A stretch of 64,000 nucleotides of DNA from Ruminococcus hominis (GCF_014287355.1 NZ_JACOPE010000001.1:310001-374000), one strand, 5' to 3'; positions 23,804-33,539 are shown, numbered from the stretch's first letter. Translations and numbers: made by a program. Notes: generated from the letters alone by a model not told the origin.

Positions 23804-25717
23804 ATGTTCAATTCACAGGAACAGAAGATTTTACATTTATTAGTAAAAACGGAATATATGACAGCAATAGAATTGTCAGAGAAGCTTGGTATTGGTGTTA
23901 AAACGGTGAGAACAAGAATTAAAGAGTTAAATTTACAGCTGACGCAATATGATGTGGCGATTTCTTCAAAGCCACGTTATGGATATTATTTGAATAAGGA
24001 AGAAAAAGAACAGATAGAGGTACTTTTGAAAAATGGAATCCATAATGAAGGACAAATCCCGGCAACATCAAGGGAACGTATTCACTATTTACTTGCATAT
24101 TTGTTGAATCAGAAGGATTATGTGAAGTCTGAGAATTTATGTGAGTTTCTTTACATTTCGAAAGGAACTCTTACGAATTCGCTTCGTCAGGTGGAGGAAG
24201 TTTATCAAAAATATCATATTACTATAGATAAGAAACCGAATTATGGAATTAAGGTTAAGGGACGAGAATTTGATATCCGTCAATGTATGATGGATGTGTT
24301 TGTTAAAAAGGACGGCTTAGAAGGTGTTGGGAGAATTTATCAGACGCAGGAGATTCGGTCACTTGGCAAACACGTTTATCAGTGTATGCAAAAGTACGGG
24401 ATAGAATTTTCAGAAATCGCATATAATGATTTTATTGAACATATTTATATTGCGATTCGAAGAATCCGTCAAGGGCAATTTGTGGAGGAGATGCAGGGTC
24501 TGAAAACAGGACAGGCCGAGACAGAGTTTATTAAAGAACTGGCAGAGTTTATTGAAGGAGAGTATCATGTGACATTTCCAAAAGTGGAGCAGGAGTATCT
24601 GTTGCTGCAATTGGCGGGAAAAGGTATAGTGAAGGAAGGACAGCAGCAAGACAATTTTGTGATGCAAAGCGAGATGGATGAGCTCGTAGATCAGATGTTG
24701 AATATGGTCTACAGAGAATTTCAAATTGATTTTCGCAATAATCTGGGACTGCGTATGGAATTGAATCAACATCTGGTTCCGCTTAGTATTCGATTAAAGT
24801 ATCATATTTTTTTCAGAAATCCGATGCTGGAAGAAATTAAAAAGAATTATATTTTTGCGTATACAGTCGCATTTCAAGTGTCATCTATTTTGAAGGAATA
24901 CTATGAATGTGATATTCCTGAGGATGAAATAGGAGAACTGGCTGAAATTTTTGAACTGGCTCTTGAGCAGAGGGAGAGTGACAAGAAGAAATATTCCATT
25001 CTAATCGTATGTGCTTCTGGGCGAAGCAGTTCGCAGCTTTTGAAATACCGATATAGCCAGGAGTTCAAAGAAAATATCAAAGAAATATATGTATGTAATC
25101 TGTATGAAGTGGAAGCATTTGATTTTTCAAAAGTAGATTATGTTTTTACAACTGTTCCAATTCAGACATATGTACCGGTGCCGATTTTAGAAGTGAGTTC
25201 TTTCTTAAAAGAGAGCGATATTACAGCGGTCAGAAAGTTGTTTGAGCAGGAAAGTAAAGAGTTTTTGAGAAAATATTATCGGCCGGAATTGTTTTTTACA
25301 GATATACACGGAACAACAAGAGATGAAGTGTTGGCAAAATTATGCGGTCGTGTGGAGATGGCTACGAGAAAGAATACTGTATGGGGAAATGTTGTATCAG
25401 CTGCAGATTTATTTGCATCTGTATTAAGCAGAGAGGAATTGTCTCCTACAGACTATGGCAATCTGGTTGCAATTCCGCATCCTGATAAAGTATTTTTGGA
25501 AACTACGTTAGTGGCAGTAGCTATATTAGAAAAGCCGATAATCTGGAATAGAGAACAGGTGCAAATAATTATTTTGACTCTGATAGGAAGTGAGGAAGAT
25601 CCGGACATTCAAAAATTTTATGAAGCAACTACGGATTTATTGCTGAGGACAGAAGATATTTCAGAGCTTATACATAGAAGAACATTTGACTCTTTAATTG
25701 GAATGCTGAAAAAATAA
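23804..25717 (+). CDS. PRD-type regulator with EIIB- and EIIA-like domains (MtlR/LicR class)
   Basis: 637 residues. In order: N-terminal HTH (about 5-60) and a second HTH region (about 85-150), two PRD domains (about 185-290 and 295-400, with His in NDFIEHIY and NQHLVPLSIRL), a GatB-like EIIB domain with phospho-Cys in ILIVCASGRSSSQL (about 400), and an EIIA-Fru-like domain with His in LVAIPHPDK (about 563). Such proteins are activated or inhibited by PTS phosphorylation. It precedes a lone EIIB, HPr and Enzyme I, so it may adjust general PTS expression, but no EIIC is nearby. Start at ATG 23804 has AAGGAG. Confidence 0.9.
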   Translation: MFNSQEQKILHLLVKTEYMTAIELSEKLGIGVKTVRTRIKELNLQLTQYDVAISSKPRYGYYLNKEEKEQIEVLLKNGIHNEGQIPATSRERIHYLLAYLLNQKDYVKSENLCEFLYISKGTLTNSLRQVEEVYQKYHITIDKKPNYGIKVKGREFDIRQCMMDVFVKKDGLEGVGRIYQTQEIRSLGKHVYQCMQKYGIEFSEIAYNDFIEHIYIAIRRIRQGQFVEEMQGLKTGQAETEFIKELAEFIEGEYHVTFPKVEQEYLLLQLAGKGIVKEGQQQDNFVMQSEMDELVDQMLNMVYREFQIDFRNNLGLRMELNQHLVPLSIRLKYHIFFRNPMLEEIKKNYIFAYTVAFQVSSILKEYYECDIPEDEIGELAEIFELALEQRESDKKKYSILIVCASGRSSSQLLKYRYSQEFKENIKEIYVCNLYEVEAFDFSKVDYVFTTVPIQTYVPVPILEVSSFLKESDITAVRKLFEQESKEFLRKYYRPELFFTDIHGTTRDEVLAKLCGRVEMATRKNTVWGNVVSAADLFASVLSREELSPTDYGNLVAIPHPDKVFLETTLVAVAILEKPIIWNREQVQIIILTLIGSEEDPDIQKFYEATTDLLLRTEDISELIHRRTFDSLIGMLKK

Positions 25718-25775
25718 AAATGTCTGATCTGATTATATTTTTTTAAATTCAGGTTAGAATAGTAATACAAAAATT

Positions 25776-25801
25776 GCCACATTAAATGTGGCTTTTTTTT
25801 C
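25776..25801 (+). terminator. Terminator after PRD regulator
   Basis: GCCACAT (25776-25782), loop TAA, ATGTGGC (25786-25792), then eight T. Confidence 0.92.
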
Positions 25802-25858
25802 GTTGGAGTTTTATGTAAAGGAATGGTAAAGTAGGGATTAAGAGAGAGAGGAAACGAT

Positions 25859-26170
25859 ATGAAGTACATTACATTACTTTGTAACGCCGGGATGTCTACC
25901 AGTCTCATGGTTAATAAGATGAGAAGGATAGCGACAGAGCAGAATATAGAAGTAGAGATTCATGCGATGGCAGAGTTTGCATTTCAAAAGTATGACAAGC
26001 CAACCGACGTATTGCTTCTTGGACCACAGGTCAGATATAAGTATGATGTCTTGAAAGAACAGTTTGAATCGACCGGAACCCCAATTGCGGTAATCGACTC
26101 TCAGGCTTATGCATCGATGGATGCAGAGGCAGTGTTAAAAACAGCATTAAATATGATAAAAGAAAGATAA
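25859..26170 (+). CDS. PTS EIIB, lactose/cellobiose family
   Basis: 103 residues, the size of CelA/ChbB. The phosphorylated Cys is in ITLLCNAGMSTSLMV (Cys8). The ending SQAYASMDAEAVLKTALNMI is typical. No EIIA or EIIC gene follows, so it is either a partner of transporters elsewhere or a phospho-signal carrier for the PRD regulator upstream. It is 18 bases before ptsH and likely cotranscribed. Confidence 0.92.
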   Translation: MKYITLLCNAGMSTSLMVNKMRRIATEQNIEVEIHAMAEFAFQKYDKPTDVLLLGPQVRYKYDVLKEQFESTGTPIAVIDSQAYASMDAEAVLKTALNMIKER

Positions 26171-26188
26171 TAAGAGGAGGACAAAACA

Positions 26189-26446
26189 ATGGCAAAATTT
26201 ACTTATGTAATCACAGATGAGGTAGGACTTCACGCAAGACCAGCAGGACTTCTGGTTAAGAAAGCAAAAGAGCTTGGAGCAAAAATCACACTTGCATGCA
26301 ATGGAAAAACAGCAGATGCTACAAAGATCATGGCAATCATGGCTATGGGAGTTATGAAAGATATGGAAGTTGAAGTAACTGTTGAAGGTGACAATGCTGA
26401 TGCAGCAGCTACAGAATTAGAAGCATTCTTCAAAGAAAATCTGTAA
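26189..26446 (+). CDS. ptsH: HPr phosphocarrier protein (regulatory Ser46 position is Lys)
   Basis: 85 residues. His15 sits in VGLHARPAGLL and takes phosphate from Enzyme I. Aligning with B. subtilis HPr around the NGKT segment, the Ser46 that HPr kinase modifies is replaced: the local sequence is DATKIMAIMAMG, with Lys where KSIMGVMSLG has Ser. This copy should therefore do PTS transfer but not serve as the Ser-phosphorylated corepressor of CcpA. AGGAGG site upstream; ptsI follows after 95 bases. Confidence 0.95.
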   Translation: MAKFTYVITDEVGLHARPAGLLVKKAKELGAKITLACNGKTADATKIMAIMAMGVMKDMEVEVTVEGDNADAAATELEAFFKENL

Positions 26447-26541
26447 TTAGAAGAATAAGAAGCATTTGAATAACTGTTCGGTACAGAAATAGGGTGTGCT
26501 GGACAGTTATAAATTTATTATTAAGTTAAGGCGGGGTCATT

Positions 26542-28164
26542 ATGGAAATTATTCAGGGAAAAGCTATTTTCGGTGGAATTGCAATCGGTCCGATTTCGTT
26601 TTTTGCAAAAGAGCAGAAACAGGTAAAACGTACAAAAGTTGAGGATACAGAAGCTGAAATTGCACGCTATGAAGCGGCATTGGCAACAGCAATTGAACAG
26701 TTGGGAGCATTGTATGAGAAAGCCCTCAAAGAAGTGGGCGAATCTGAAGCACAGATTTTTGAAGTACATCAGATGATGTTGGAAGACGATGATTACAATG
26801 ATTCTGTTAAAAATATTATTACTAGTCAGGGACTTAATGCAGAGTATGCAGTAGCTACTACAGGAGACAATTTTTCGACAATGTTTGCAGCAATGGATGA
26901 TGAATATTTCCAGGCAAGAGCTGTGGATGTTAAAGATATTTCTGAACGTATCATTAATATTTTGATGGGAATCGGAGAAGCGAAAGTGTCTGATGAGCCA
27001 TCTATTATTGTTGCAGAGGATCTTGCACCTAGTGAGACTGTTCAGATGGATAAGAGTAAATTACTTGGTTTTGTTACAAGACTTGGGTCTTCTAATTCTC
27101 ATACAGCAATTCTTGCAAGAACAATGAATATTCCTGCTCTGATTCAAGTAGATATTAAAGAAGAATGGAATGGAAAACAGGCGATCATTGATGGATTCAG
27201 TGGTAAATTTATTATCGAACCAGAAGCAGATGTATTGGAAGAGTATCAGAAGAAACAGGCAGAACAACAGGAAAGAAGACGTCTTCTTGCAGAGCAGAAG
27301 GGTAAACCGACTGTGACAAAGAACGGAAAAGCAATTAAGCTTTTTGCAAATATTGGTTCTGTATCAGATCTTCAATCTGTAATGGAAAATGATGCAGCTG
27401 GAATAGGATTGTTCCGAAGTGAATTCCTTTATCTGGAGTCTGATACATATCCGACAGAAGAGGAACAGTTTAAGGCTTACAAGATGGTAGCAGAGACGAT
27501 GGCAGGTAAGAAGGTTATTATTCGTACATTGGATATCGGAGCTGATAAACAGGTAGATTATTTTGAGTTAGATAAAGAAGAAAACCCGGCAATGGGACTT
27601 CGTGCTATCCGCATCTGCCTGACAAGACCGGAAATCTTTAAGACACAGTTGCGTGCACTTTTAAGAGCAAGTGCATTTGGTAATATCGCAGTGATGTATC
27701 CAATGATCATTTCTGTTGAAGAAGTTCGCAAGATTAAAGCTATTATGGAAGAAGTAAAGGCTGAACTGGATGAAGCAGGAATCCCATATGGCAATGTAGA
27801 ACAGGGAATTATGATTGAGACACCTGCAGCAGTAATTTTAAGTGATCTGCTTGCAAAGGAAGTTGATTTCTTTAGTATTGGTACAAATGATTTAACACAG
27901 TATACATTAGCAATTGACCGTCAGAATGCAAAATTAGATGAGTTCTATAATCCTCATCATGAAGCAGTTTTAAGAATGATTCAGATGGTTGTTGAAAATG
28001 CTCATAAGGCCGGAATCTGGGCTGGAATCTGTGGAGAACTTGGAGCAGATCTGGAACTTACCGACAGATTTATGGAGATGGGTGTAGATGAATTGTCAGT
28101 ATCTCCAACATTTATCTATCCTGTAAGACAGAAAATCAGAGAATATGACGGAGAGACAAAATAG
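26542..28164 (+). CDS. ptsI: PTS Enzyme I (phosphoenolpyruvate-protein phosphotransferase)
   Basis: 540 residues, slightly shorter than the usual 570. The active His is in GSSNSHTAILARTM (about residue 188). The C-terminal PEP-binding TIM barrel has GLFRSEFLYL (about 293), MYPMI and ICGELGADLELT (about 497, with the catalytic Cys). It moves phosphate from PEP to HPr and so powers every PTS in the cell, including the mannose-type one at 13-16 kb. Confidence 0.97.
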   Translation: MEIIQGKAIFGGIAIGPISFFAKEQKQVKRTKVEDTEAEIARYEAALATAIEQLGALYEKALKEVGESEAQIFEVHQMMLEDDDYNDSVKNIITSQGLNAEYAVATTGDNFSTMFAAMDDEYFQARAVDVKDISERIINILMGIGEAKVSDEPSIIVAEDLAPSETVQMDKSKLLGFVTRLGSSNSHTAILARTMNIPALIQVDIKEEWNGKQAIIDGFSGKFIIEPEADVLEEYQKKQAEQQERRRLLAEQKGKPTVTKNGKAIKLFANIGSVSDLQSVMENDAAGIGLFRSEFLYLESDTYPTEEEQFKAYKMVAETMAGKKVIIRTLDIGADKQVDYFELDKEENPAMGLRAIRICLTRPEIFKTQLRALLRASAFGNIAVMYPMIISVEEVRKIKAIMEEVKAELDEAGIPYGNVEQGIMIETPAAVILSDLLAKEVDFFSIGTNDLTQYTLAIDRQNAKLDEFYNPHHEAVLRMIQMVVENAHKAGIWAGICGELGADLELTDRFMEMGVDELSVSPTFIYPVRQKIREYDGETK

Positions 28165-28196
28165 GTTACTGTTCACAGTACCTGTGAACAGTAACC
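28164..28196. repeat. Palindromic repeat, family B, full copy
   Basis: A perfect 15-bp inverted repeat GGTTACTGTTCACAG with a 3-base centre, starting at the ptsI stop. A related copy is at 51552-51582, a half copy at 28320-28335 and decayed copies near 2457 and 2524. Confidence 0.85.
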
Positions 28197-28273
28197 AAAA
28201 TAGTTGCCGTGCTCATAGAAATTTGAATAATGGCATAATTAAATAAGGTTATATGGTAGCTCATATAAATATA

Positions 28274-28305
28274 GAGGCATCCCGGCGTTTCCGCCAGGAT
28301 GCCTC
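28274..28305 (+). terminator. GC-rich hairpin in the ptsI-peptidase gap
   Basis: GAGGCATCC (28274-28282) pairs with GGATGCCTC (28297-28305), plus four inner GC pairs. The tail is only weakly T-rich (TTGCTGTTT). The 327-base gap (28165-28491) holds this, repeat family B and a promoter, and nothing else I can see. Confidence 0.6.
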
Positions 28306-28376
28306 TTGCTGTTTACAAATACTGTGAACAGTAACTATTTGGCAATTTTTTAAAGAGAGACAGAGATAAAAATATA

Positions 28377-28404
28377 TTGAGAATATACCAGAGTGCGTTA
28401 TAAT
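28377..28404 (+). promoter_or_regulatory. Promoter of M28 peptidase operon
   Basis: TTGAGA (28377-28382), 16 bases, TATAAT (28399-28404). Confidence 0.65.
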
Positions 28405-28491
28405 GGGGAATAGAAAACAAAAGATTATCATTGCGTGTTCTTATGGAACAGACAGTTTATAGATTCAGTCAGAAAAGAAAGAAGATGCATC

Positions 28492-30627
28492 ATGGAAGTA
28501 ATAAAACAGAAAGAATTGTGGGAAAATCAATTGCAGACATGTTTGAGCAAGTTAGATGTTGAATATTCGTATCAACTTGCAAAACGAATGGAAAAGGAAA
28601 AAACAAATCCGGTGCTGGGATATCGAACAGCAGGCTCAAAGGCAGAGATTGCCACAGGTAATATGTTGTATGAGGAAATGAAACGGATTGGTTTGTCGGA
28701 TGTGACAAAAGATGAATTCCGTCTGGATTCGTGGGAGTTTGAGAAAGCTGTTTTGAAATTCAAAGACAAAAAAGGGAAGGAATATAGTTGTCAGTTAGGA
28801 GCGTATCAGACCAACTTTGTAACGGATGGATTTCAGGAGTATGAGATTGTATATGTAAATAAAGGAACTGCTGAAGATTATGAAGGGATGGATGTAGAAG
28901 GTAAATTAGTTCTTGCAGAAATCAATCAGCGGGATGAATGGTGGATTAATTATCCTGCTTATCAGGCATATTTGAAAGGTGCGGTCGGATTTATTGCAGT
29001 GCAGGAGCATGGATACGGAGAAAAATACGATACCTCTCTAAATGCACAGGATATCGCAGGTCCGGAATATGCGGCAGCATTTTCCATGTCACAGGCAGAT
29101 GCAAAGAAGTTAAAAGAATGTATGGGAATATCGGCTGAGTATAATATGGGTTCAACATGTGTGGAAGTAAAACAGCCAATTTCAGCAAAAGTATGGTTGG
29201 ATGCCAAATCTATGGTTCGGCGAAATGTACCGGCATATAATATTGTGGGAAAGATTCCGGGAGAAGAGACGGAACAGATGATTTTGTTGACGGCACACTA
29301 TGATTCATATTTTGATGGATTTCAGGATGACAATGCCGCAGTCGCAATGATTATCGGAATGGCGAAGGCAATGTTGGAGGGCGGTTATCGCCCGGCACAT
29401 ACGATTGTAGTTTGTGCGGTGGCTGCAGAAGAGTGGGGTGTATCAGATTCTAAATTTGACTGGTCAACCGGCGCATACAATCAGGTCTTTCGAGTGCATC
29501 CGGAGTGGCGGGGACATATAATTGCGGATTTAAATTTTGAATTGCCGGCACATGCACATCACAGTCGAGATGCAATCCGGGGAACATATGAATATGCGGA
29601 TTATTTCGAACAGTTTGTAAAACAGATTGATGTACCGAAAAAAGCATATCCGGATGGAATAACAGTATTGTATCCGATCGAGACATGGTCGGATGATTTC
29701 TCTATTTCAATTGCAGGAATTCCTTCGCTGGTAAATGATTTCAGTGATGGACCATTTATGGAAAATTATTATCACTCTCAGTATGACAATGAAGAACTGT
29801 ATGAAGAACCGGTGTATCGTTTTCACCATGAATTGTATTTGAGATTGATCTTGGAAATGGACAAACTGGTACTTCCGCCGCTGAATTTTGGAAGGATGTT
29901 TAAGGCAATGAAAGAAAGTCTGGATGAGAAGGAGATATTGCAGGAAACAGAGAATGCAGTGATTCAGGAAAAAGAACAGTCAGACGAGGTGAAGGATAAT
30001 CCGGTTCATGTATTAGAAAGACTGATAGATTGCGGCATCTATCAGGCAGACGAGATATACAAGTGGATACAGGGGGTAAATCTGGAATATCAAAATTTGG
30101 AATCAAAGGAAGAACGAAAAGTTTATCGGGAGCAATATTCGAAAAAGGGAGAAGCATTGCTTCGAATTTATCAAAAAACACAAGATTATTTTACACGTCT
30201 GGATTGGGAAGATGAGGTAAAATTTCCACAGGAGGCGGTGAAACGCAATATCAGGGAACTTAAGTGTGCGTTGGATGCGTTGAAAGAGGGAAAAATTCAT
30301 GATACACTGGAATCCATTTATAAAGTAGATAATAACTGTTTTGCATTTTTGTTTGATGATGAAGTGTATTATCATTTTACAGAATATATTTTACACCAGC
30401 CGAAGGAACGATTAATGTGGGGCGCAGGGAGAATCTGGCACCATGAGAATCTTTATGGAATCGTGCAACGGTTGAGAGGTAAGATGAAGGAAGAGAATCC
30501 GAAATTGAATGAGGAAATAAGACGATTGGAAGCAGCTATTTACAGACAGAAAAATTGTTATGAGGATGATATTCGATACATGATTCGTTCGTTGGAGAAA
30601 ATCCGAAAAATGATGGGAGAGTTATAA
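28492..30627 (+). CDS. M28-family zinc metallopeptidase-like protein with helical C-terminal extension
   Basis: 711 residues from ATG 28492; a GTG 57 bases upstream has no ribosome site. No signal peptide is seen, so it is probably cytoplasmic. A PA-like insert lies at about 115-245. The two-metal site is visible as LTAHYDSYFDGFQDDNAA (about residue 268), the catalytic pair in CAVAAEEWG (about 315) and a late His in YYHSQYDNEE (about 435). Residues from ~470 on are charged helices not found in ordinary M28 peptidases and could bind a partner or substrate. Followed by GNAT and M20 genes, a possible peptide or amide breakdown group. Confidence 0.82.
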   Translation: MEVIKQKELWENQLQTCLSKLDVEYSYQLAKRMEKEKTNPVLGYRTAGSKAEIATGNMLYEEMKRIGLSDVTKDEFRLDSWEFEKAVLKFKDKKGKEYSCQLGAYQTNFVTDGFQEYEIVYVNKGTAEDYEGMDVEGKLVLAEINQRDEWWINYPAYQAYLKGAVGFIAVQEHGYGEKYDTSLNAQDIAGPEYAAAFSMSQADAKKLKECMGISAEYNMGSTCVEVKQPISAKVWLDAKSMVRRNVPAYNIVGKIPGEETEQMILLTAHYDSYFDGFQDDNAAVAMIIGMAKAMLEGGYRPAHTIVVCAVAAEEWGVSDSKFDWSTGAYNQVFRVHPEWRGHIIADLNFELPAHAHHSRDAIRGTYEYADYFEQFVKQIDVPKKAYPDGITVLYPIETWSDDFSISIAGIPSLVNDFSDGPFMENYYHSQYDNEELYEEPVYRFHHELYLRLILEMDKLVLPPLNFGRMFKAMKESLDEKEILQETENAVIQEKEQSDEVKDNPVHVLERLIDCGIYQADEIYKWIQGVNLEYQNLESKEERKVYREQYSKKGEALLRIYQKTQDYFTRLDWEDEVKFPQEAVKRNIRELKCALDALKEGKIHDTLESIYKVDNNCFAFLFDDEVYYHFTEYILHQPKERLMWGAGRIWHHENLYGIVQRLRGKMKEENPKLNEEIRRLEAAIYRQKNCYEDDIRYMIRSLEKIRKMMGEL

Positions 30628-31256
30628 TGGATAATTTATATAAAGTACAAGAAGAGGATTTGGAGAGATTAAAGCGAATACTGACGGTATGTTTTGCAGA
30701 AGATCCGCTCTATTGTACGTTGATTGAAGATGAAGAAACAAGGGAACGACTTTTACCGGAGCTGTTTGAGAGTGACTTGACAGAATTTTTTGAAACCTGT
30801 GACATCTATTCCGATAGTGAGGAACTCAACAGCATTCTTGTAGTGTCAGATGAGACGGAGCATCAGAATCCAATCTACCATTATCTGGCACAGCTTAGAG
30901 GGACGATTAGAACAGACGAAAGCTTGATCAAAGAAGACCACAGCCTGAAAACATTTTGGAACTTTGCACTTGGCAAGGATTATTTGAATGCAAGCTGGAC
31001 AAGTCAGCTCCATCAGACAAAGCGGATACATATTATATATTTAGCGGTTGCACCGAGCCATCAGCATCATGGACTGGCAGAACATTTGATGAAAGAATTG
31101 ATCGAACATGCAGAAAAGAATGATTTGATGCTGTCCTTAGAGACGCATAATCCGCAGAATGTACCGTTTTATGAGCATCTTGGATTTAAAGTATATGGTG
31201 TGGTGGAAAATTCACATTTTGATTTGAAGCAGTATTGTATGATCCGGGAAATATAA
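30627..31256 (+). CDS. GNAT-family N-acetyltransferase
   Basis: 209 residues. The acetyl-CoA segment is IIYLAVAPSHQHHGLAEHLM (about 136-155; Q/G-rich loop HQHHGLA) and the C-terminal NVPFYEHLGFKVYG follows as usual. Its ATG shares the last A of the peptidase stop codon, so the two are translationally coupled. Substrate unknown; an amine or peptide product of the neighbouring hydrolases is a guess. Confidence 0.85.
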   Translation: MDNLYKVQEEDLERLKRILTVCFAEDPLYCTLIEDEETRERLLPELFESDLTEFFETCDIYSDSEELNSILVVSDETEHQNPIYHYLAQLRGTIRTDESLIKEDHSLKTFWNFALGKDYLNASWTSQLHQTKRIHIIYLAVAPSHQHHGLAEHLMKELIEHAEKNDLMLSLETHNPQNVPFYEHLGFKVYGVVENSHFDLKQYCMIREI

Positions 31257-31312
31257 TCTCAAAAGTTAGAATATGAAAGAAATTTTACTAGGAAAATGAG
31301 GTAATAGTGAGT

Positions 31313-32614
31313 ATGGATACAAGAAAACAGATTACGACATGGGTGGATACAAATAGAGAAGACCTGATTGAGACAGCAAATGAAATTTTTAAACATCCTG
31401 AAATTTCTTTGGAGGAGAAGGTGTCTTCGAAGATTTTGGCAGATTATCTTGAAAAGCAGGGATTTACGGTGACTTGGGGAATTGCCGGATTTGAGACAGC
31501 ATTTGTCGCTGAATGGGGATATGGTAAGCCGGTTCTCGGATTCCTGGCAGAGTATGATGCCTTGCCGGGACTTGGACAGGAAACCTGCAGTACACGAAAA
31601 GCAATCGAAGGACCGGGACACGGATGTGGTCATAATTTACTTGGAACAGCATGTGCCGGGGCAGCCGGAGCACTTAAAAGCTGGATGGAAACGGAAGAAA
31701 AAGAAGGAACGATACGTGTATATGGATGCCCTGCAGAGGAGATTGTAATTGGTAAGATTCGTATGAATGAGGCGGGAGTGTTTGATGATTTATCCGCAGC
31801 AATCACATGGCATCCGTTTGATCGAAATCGTGTGAGTTACGATATCTGGCAGGCTCAGGATATCAAAAACTATAAATTTTACGGAAAAGCTGCACATGCC
31901 TCAAAGCATCCGGAAATGGGAAGGAGTGCACTTGACGCAGCAGAATTGATGAATGTGGGAGTAAATTATTTGCGGGAACATGTGGCAGACGATGTGCGTA
32001 TGCATTACACTTATACCAATACGGACGGTCCGGCTAATATTGTACCGCCATATGCTTCAACAAATTATTTTATCCGCTCAGCAAAATGGGAGAGAACAAA
32101 AGATGCATCTGAGAGGGTTGATAATTGTGCAAAAGGTGCGGCACTTATGACTGGAACAAGAGTCGAAATTGAACGTGTGACGAAGAATAAGGAAATGAAA
32201 GTGAATCGTGTCCTGGCAGAGACATTTTATCATGCAATGGAACAAATCCAGACACCGGAGTATACAGATGAAGAAATTTTATTTGCAAAAGAAATCAGCG
32301 AAGAGGCGGGGCTGGAAAATGATGGAGTGTATTTCACAGGATTAGAGCCTTTAGAAGAAAACCCGGTTATCTTATCGATTGGAACAGATGTGTCTGACGT
32401 AAGCCATACAGTTCCAACAGTAATGTTGAGCGCAGCGGCAATGTGTAAAGGAACGCCATTGCATCACTGGGCAGCTACAGCACAGGTTGGCATGAGTATT
32501 GGGGAAAAAGCGATGCTGTATGTGGCGGAGTGTATGGCACTGGGGGCAACAGATCTGGTGAAACAGCCGGAATTATTGAAGAAAGCGTGGGAATTACATG
32601 ATAAAACAAAATAA
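31313..32614 (+). CDS. M20-family amidohydrolase (AbgB-like)
   Basis: About 433 residues; ATG 31313 or GTG 31307 are both possible after GAGGT. The metal-binding set shows as GHGCGHNLLGT (about residue 104), CPAEE (about 142), ITWHPFD and YGKAAHASKHPEMGRSALDA (about 194), with a late His in GTPLHHWA. Length and order match p-aminobenzoyl-glutamate hydrolase subunit B and related amidohydrolases that cleave N-acyl or dipeptide bonds. An AbgA partner is not present here, so the substrate is open. Its end overlaps the start of the Maf gene. Confidence 0.87.
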   Translation: MDTRKQITTWVDTNREDLIETANEIFKHPEISLEEKVSSKILADYLEKQGFTVTWGIAGFETAFVAEWGYGKPVLGFLAEYDALPGLGQETCSTRKAIEGPGHGCGHNLLGTACAGAAGALKSWMETEEKEGTIRVYGCPAEEIVIGKIRMNEAGVFDDLSAAITWHPFDRNRVSYDIWQAQDIKNYKFYGKAAHASKHPEMGRSALDAAELMNVGVNYLREHVADDVRMHYTYTNTDGPANIVPPYASTNYFIRSAKWERTKDASERVDNCAKGAALMTGTRVEIERVTKNKEMKVNRVLAETFYHAMEQIQTPEYTDEEILFAKEISEEAGLENDGVYFTGLEPLEENPVILSIGTDVSDVSHTVPTVMLSAAAMCKGTPLHHWAATAQVGMSIGEKAMLYVAECMALGATDLVKQPELLKKAWELHDKTK

Positions 32615-33206
32615 AAAGCGAATCGTGCTTGGATCGGCTTCGCCAAGACGAAAAGAGTTATTAGAGCAGATTGGCATAGAATTTGAAATTAAAACAAGTG
32701 ATAAGGAAGAAATATATGAAAGTACAATTCCGACAGAAATTGTTCAGGAACTGGCATTGATGAAAGCAGGAAATGTGGCAATGGAGCTGGAAGAAGCGGA
32801 AGGAAATGTGATAGATACAATTGTAATCGGAGCGGATACGGTTGTTGTTCATGATAATAAAATATTGGGAAAACCGTCAGATGAAGCGGAGGCATTTCAC
32901 ATGTTAAAGAGTCTGGCAGGAGATACACATCAGGTTTATACAGGAGTTGCAATGCTTGTGTATGGAGAAGATGGCGAAGCCAAAGAAATCTGTCATGCAG
33001 AAAGGACAGAGGTATTTGTACATGAAATGAGTGATGAGGAGATTCGGAACTACATTGCGAGTGGAGAACCGATGGACAAAGCAGGTGCATATGGAATTCA
33101 GGGAAAATTTGCTGCATACATCGACAAGATAGAAGGAGATTATTATAATGTGGTCGGACTTCCGGTGGCGTATGTATACCAGCAGTTGAAGGCACTGGAT
33201 GCGTAA
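32598..33206 (+). CDS. Maf-family nucleotide pyrophosphatase
   Basis: 202 residues. VLGSASPRRKELLEQIGIEF at the start is the family signature, and IVIGADTVV (about residue 74), GKPSDEAEAF and the late DKAGAYGIQGKFA complete the active site. Maf proteins hydrolyse dTTP, UTP and modified nucleotides, a house-cleaning role. Overlaps the amidohydrolase by 17 bases. Confidence 0.93.
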   Translation: MIKQNKKRIVLGSASPRRKELLEQIGIEFEIKTSDKEEIYESTIPTEIVQELALMKAGNVAMELEEAEGNVIDTIVIGADTVVVHDNKILGKPSDEAEAFHMLKSLAGDTHQVYTGVAMLVYGEDGEAKEICHAERTEVFVHEMSDEEIRNYIASGEPMDKAGAYGIQGKFAAYIDKIEGDYYNVVGLPVAYVYQQLKALDA

Positions 33207-33282
33207 ATAATGTTGATAATAAGAAAATTACCGGGATATGTGAATAATAAGTGTGAAAAAAACGATCCGGAGGTGGATAACT

Positions 33283-33474
33283 TTGCAGAAAAAGAAGAGC
33301 AATGTGAATTGTGAGAGTTGTATGAATTATGAGTATGACGAAGAATATGAATACTATGTTTGTACACAAAATTTGGATGAGGACGAAATGTATCGATTTG
33401 TTCAGGGAAGCTTTCATGACTGTCCATATTATCAGTTTGGAGACGAATACCGCATTGTGAGAAAGCAGATGTAA
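33283..33474 (+). CDS. Small Cys-containing protein (DUF6472-like)
   Basis: TTG at 33283 is the likely start because GGAGGTGG lies 6 bases upstream; the product is 63 residues. It begins with Lys-rich residues, then CESCMNY, a run of Asp/Glu/Tyr, a third Cys and a fourth in HDCPYYQ. Four Cys in this spacing suggest a zinc site. Similar small proteins occur beside maf in Lachnospiraceae, from memory of the DUF6472 family. Function unknown. Confidence 0.75.
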   Translation: MQKKKSNVNCESCMNYEYDEEYEYYVCTQNLDEDEMYRFVQGSFHDCPYYQFGDEYRIVRKQM

Positions 33475-33539
33475 AGATAAAATTGAAAATGCGAGCAGAG
33501 CGAGTGCTGAATTATTATGAAAGTAGAGGAATGATCAAA

